Of a DNA stretch of 64,000 bases, positions 63,201 through 64,000 are shown in pieces (position 1 is the stretch's first letter; every line of letters begins with the position of its first letter). A program made the translations under genes and the position numbers. Source of the DNA: Zonotrichia leucophrys gambelii (lineage: Eukaryota; Chordata; Aves; Passeriformes; Passerellidae); the NCBI RefSeq assembly GCF_028769735.1, contig NC_088173.1, positions 10,065,038 through 10,129,037 on the forward strand, given 5' to 3'. The notes below the pieces were generated by a model. It saw only the letters and a program-made list of their open reading frames with translations. It was not told where the DNA came from and searched no databases.

Positions 63201-64000
63201 TCAAGATAGTTCAGGCTAGTTAAAGGAATTATCAAAAAAAATCCATCCAACCAAACATACAAACAAAAAACCCCCTGCAAACCAAACAGAGACCACACCC
63301 CCAAAAAAACCCACTCTAACACAGCACACATACACAAACTTCTAGGCTTTTTAAATTAGAAAATATGTTCACTTGTATATCTGGAACTGGTAACTAGAAG
63401 AAGATTTTACCATACTGTAATGTATAATAAATACAGATTTGACATAAAAACTATGCAGCAGAGAAATGGGATTTTTTCAATCTTCTCACCAACCAACTAC
63501 AACAGCTAGAATTTATTAATTTTTACATTTCTCCACCATAAGCCTTTCAAAAGAAAAGTTAACTTTAAGTAAACAACATCCCTTATAGAAACAGCTGTGA
63601 CTTGTACTTTGCATATATGAAAAAAAATCCCTAAAAACAACCTGCATATGCATATTTACAAAGACAGTAAAGTTCTAATAATAAGATTATGCATAATTCA
63701 AAGTCCTGTGGGAAATGCAGGGTTTTTCCCAGTGGTTTCTCTGTGTAGGTTTTATTTTTTTATGTCATTCACAGTTACTTTTAATTTGGTTTTGGTCTTT
63801 GAGCCAAAGAGATTTTAAAAATTACATTATTCTTCTTCCTTTTCATAAAAAGCATGCACTTCTGCTGAAAGGAGAAATTTGTGAATCCTAAAAGAGGCAA
63901 ACAAACTGTTTAAGTTACCTTCAACTACCCACAGCTTTGACAGGCAGCACACCAAATATCCTGTAATGATGCCCTTCTACTGTAAAATAATTACACATTA
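60240..64000. other. intron stretch, partly pyrimidine-rich
   Basis: 60640-61340 is C/T-rich on the plus strand and less AT-rich than its surroundings, but I recognise no family. An A/C-rich run lies at about 63235-63335. No coding similarity was seen. Confidence 0.5.

Larger units (their letters stand above)
38846..64000 (-). other. SGCZ: SGCZ upstream intron (probably intron 1), partial
   Basis: No earlier SGCZ exon could be found between the acceptor and the window edge, so at least 25.1 kb belongs to one intron. It is AT-rich and holds three LTR-like elements, a possible ERV-derived repeat, a small CR1 3' end and a LINE reverse-transcriptase piece, listed separately. In human, the SGCZ introns are also very long, and miR-383 lies in one of them. 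I did not see the miR-383 mature sequence by eye in this part. Confidence 0.85.

Noticed and set aside
38846..64000. miR-383, which lies in an SGCZ intron in other vertebrates
   Set aside because: I looked for the mature sequence or its complement by eye and did not find it; it is probably outside the window.
1..64000. CRISPR arrays, tRNA or rRNA genes, operons, plasmid or phage features
   Set aside because: None were seen, and the composition and exon-intron structure indicate a bird nuclear genome.

Overview
The window looks like bird nuclear DNA and is almost all intron. It is AT-rich. Its recognisable repeats are CR1 LINE fragments and avian-type LTRs, and I see no bacterial, plasmid or phage signature. 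Species cannot be set from this sequence; the LTR types would fit a passerine, but that is weak.

Only one gene part can be supported: a 195-bp coding exon on the minus strand (38651-38845) of zeta-sarcoglycan, SGCZ. It encodes the N-terminal cytoplasmic stretch and the single transmembrane helix, and is bounded by a clean acceptor (ttttacag) and donor (GTAAGT). Neither neighbouring exon is present. Everything below 38651 is therefore part of the downstream intron (at least 38.6 kb), and everything above 38845 is part of the upstream intron (at least 25.1 kb). This agrees with SGCZ being a giant gene in other amniotes.

The introns hold broken transposable elements. There are CR1 LINE pieces near 0.52-0.89, 3.2-3.5, 12.1-12.65, 15.0-15.1, 23.3-23.5, 24.2-24.7, 26.4-26.7 (old), 35.2-35.8 and 42.3-42.4 kb, and a related LINE reverse-transcriptase piece near 57.8-58.1 kb. 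The best-defined insertion is a 675-bp solo retroviral LTR at 55653-56327 with TG...CA ends and a perfect 6-bp target duplication (AGTATC). Two further LTR-like remnants lie at about 50.79-51.28 and 59.87-60.23 kb. A possible ERV-derived repeat is at about 40.83-41.08 kb.

Smaller structure includes a perfect 24-bp palindrome (50201-50224), several short hairpins, a fold-back with 16-nt arms (27063-27144), two small tandem repeats (29-bp dimer at 18.9 kb, 28-bp trimer at 46.0 kb), a 35-nt T tract, and long strand-asymmetric low-complexity tracts. I found no convincing novel gene system. Apart from the SGCZ exon, the longer open frames either lie in transposon remnants or look like chance.
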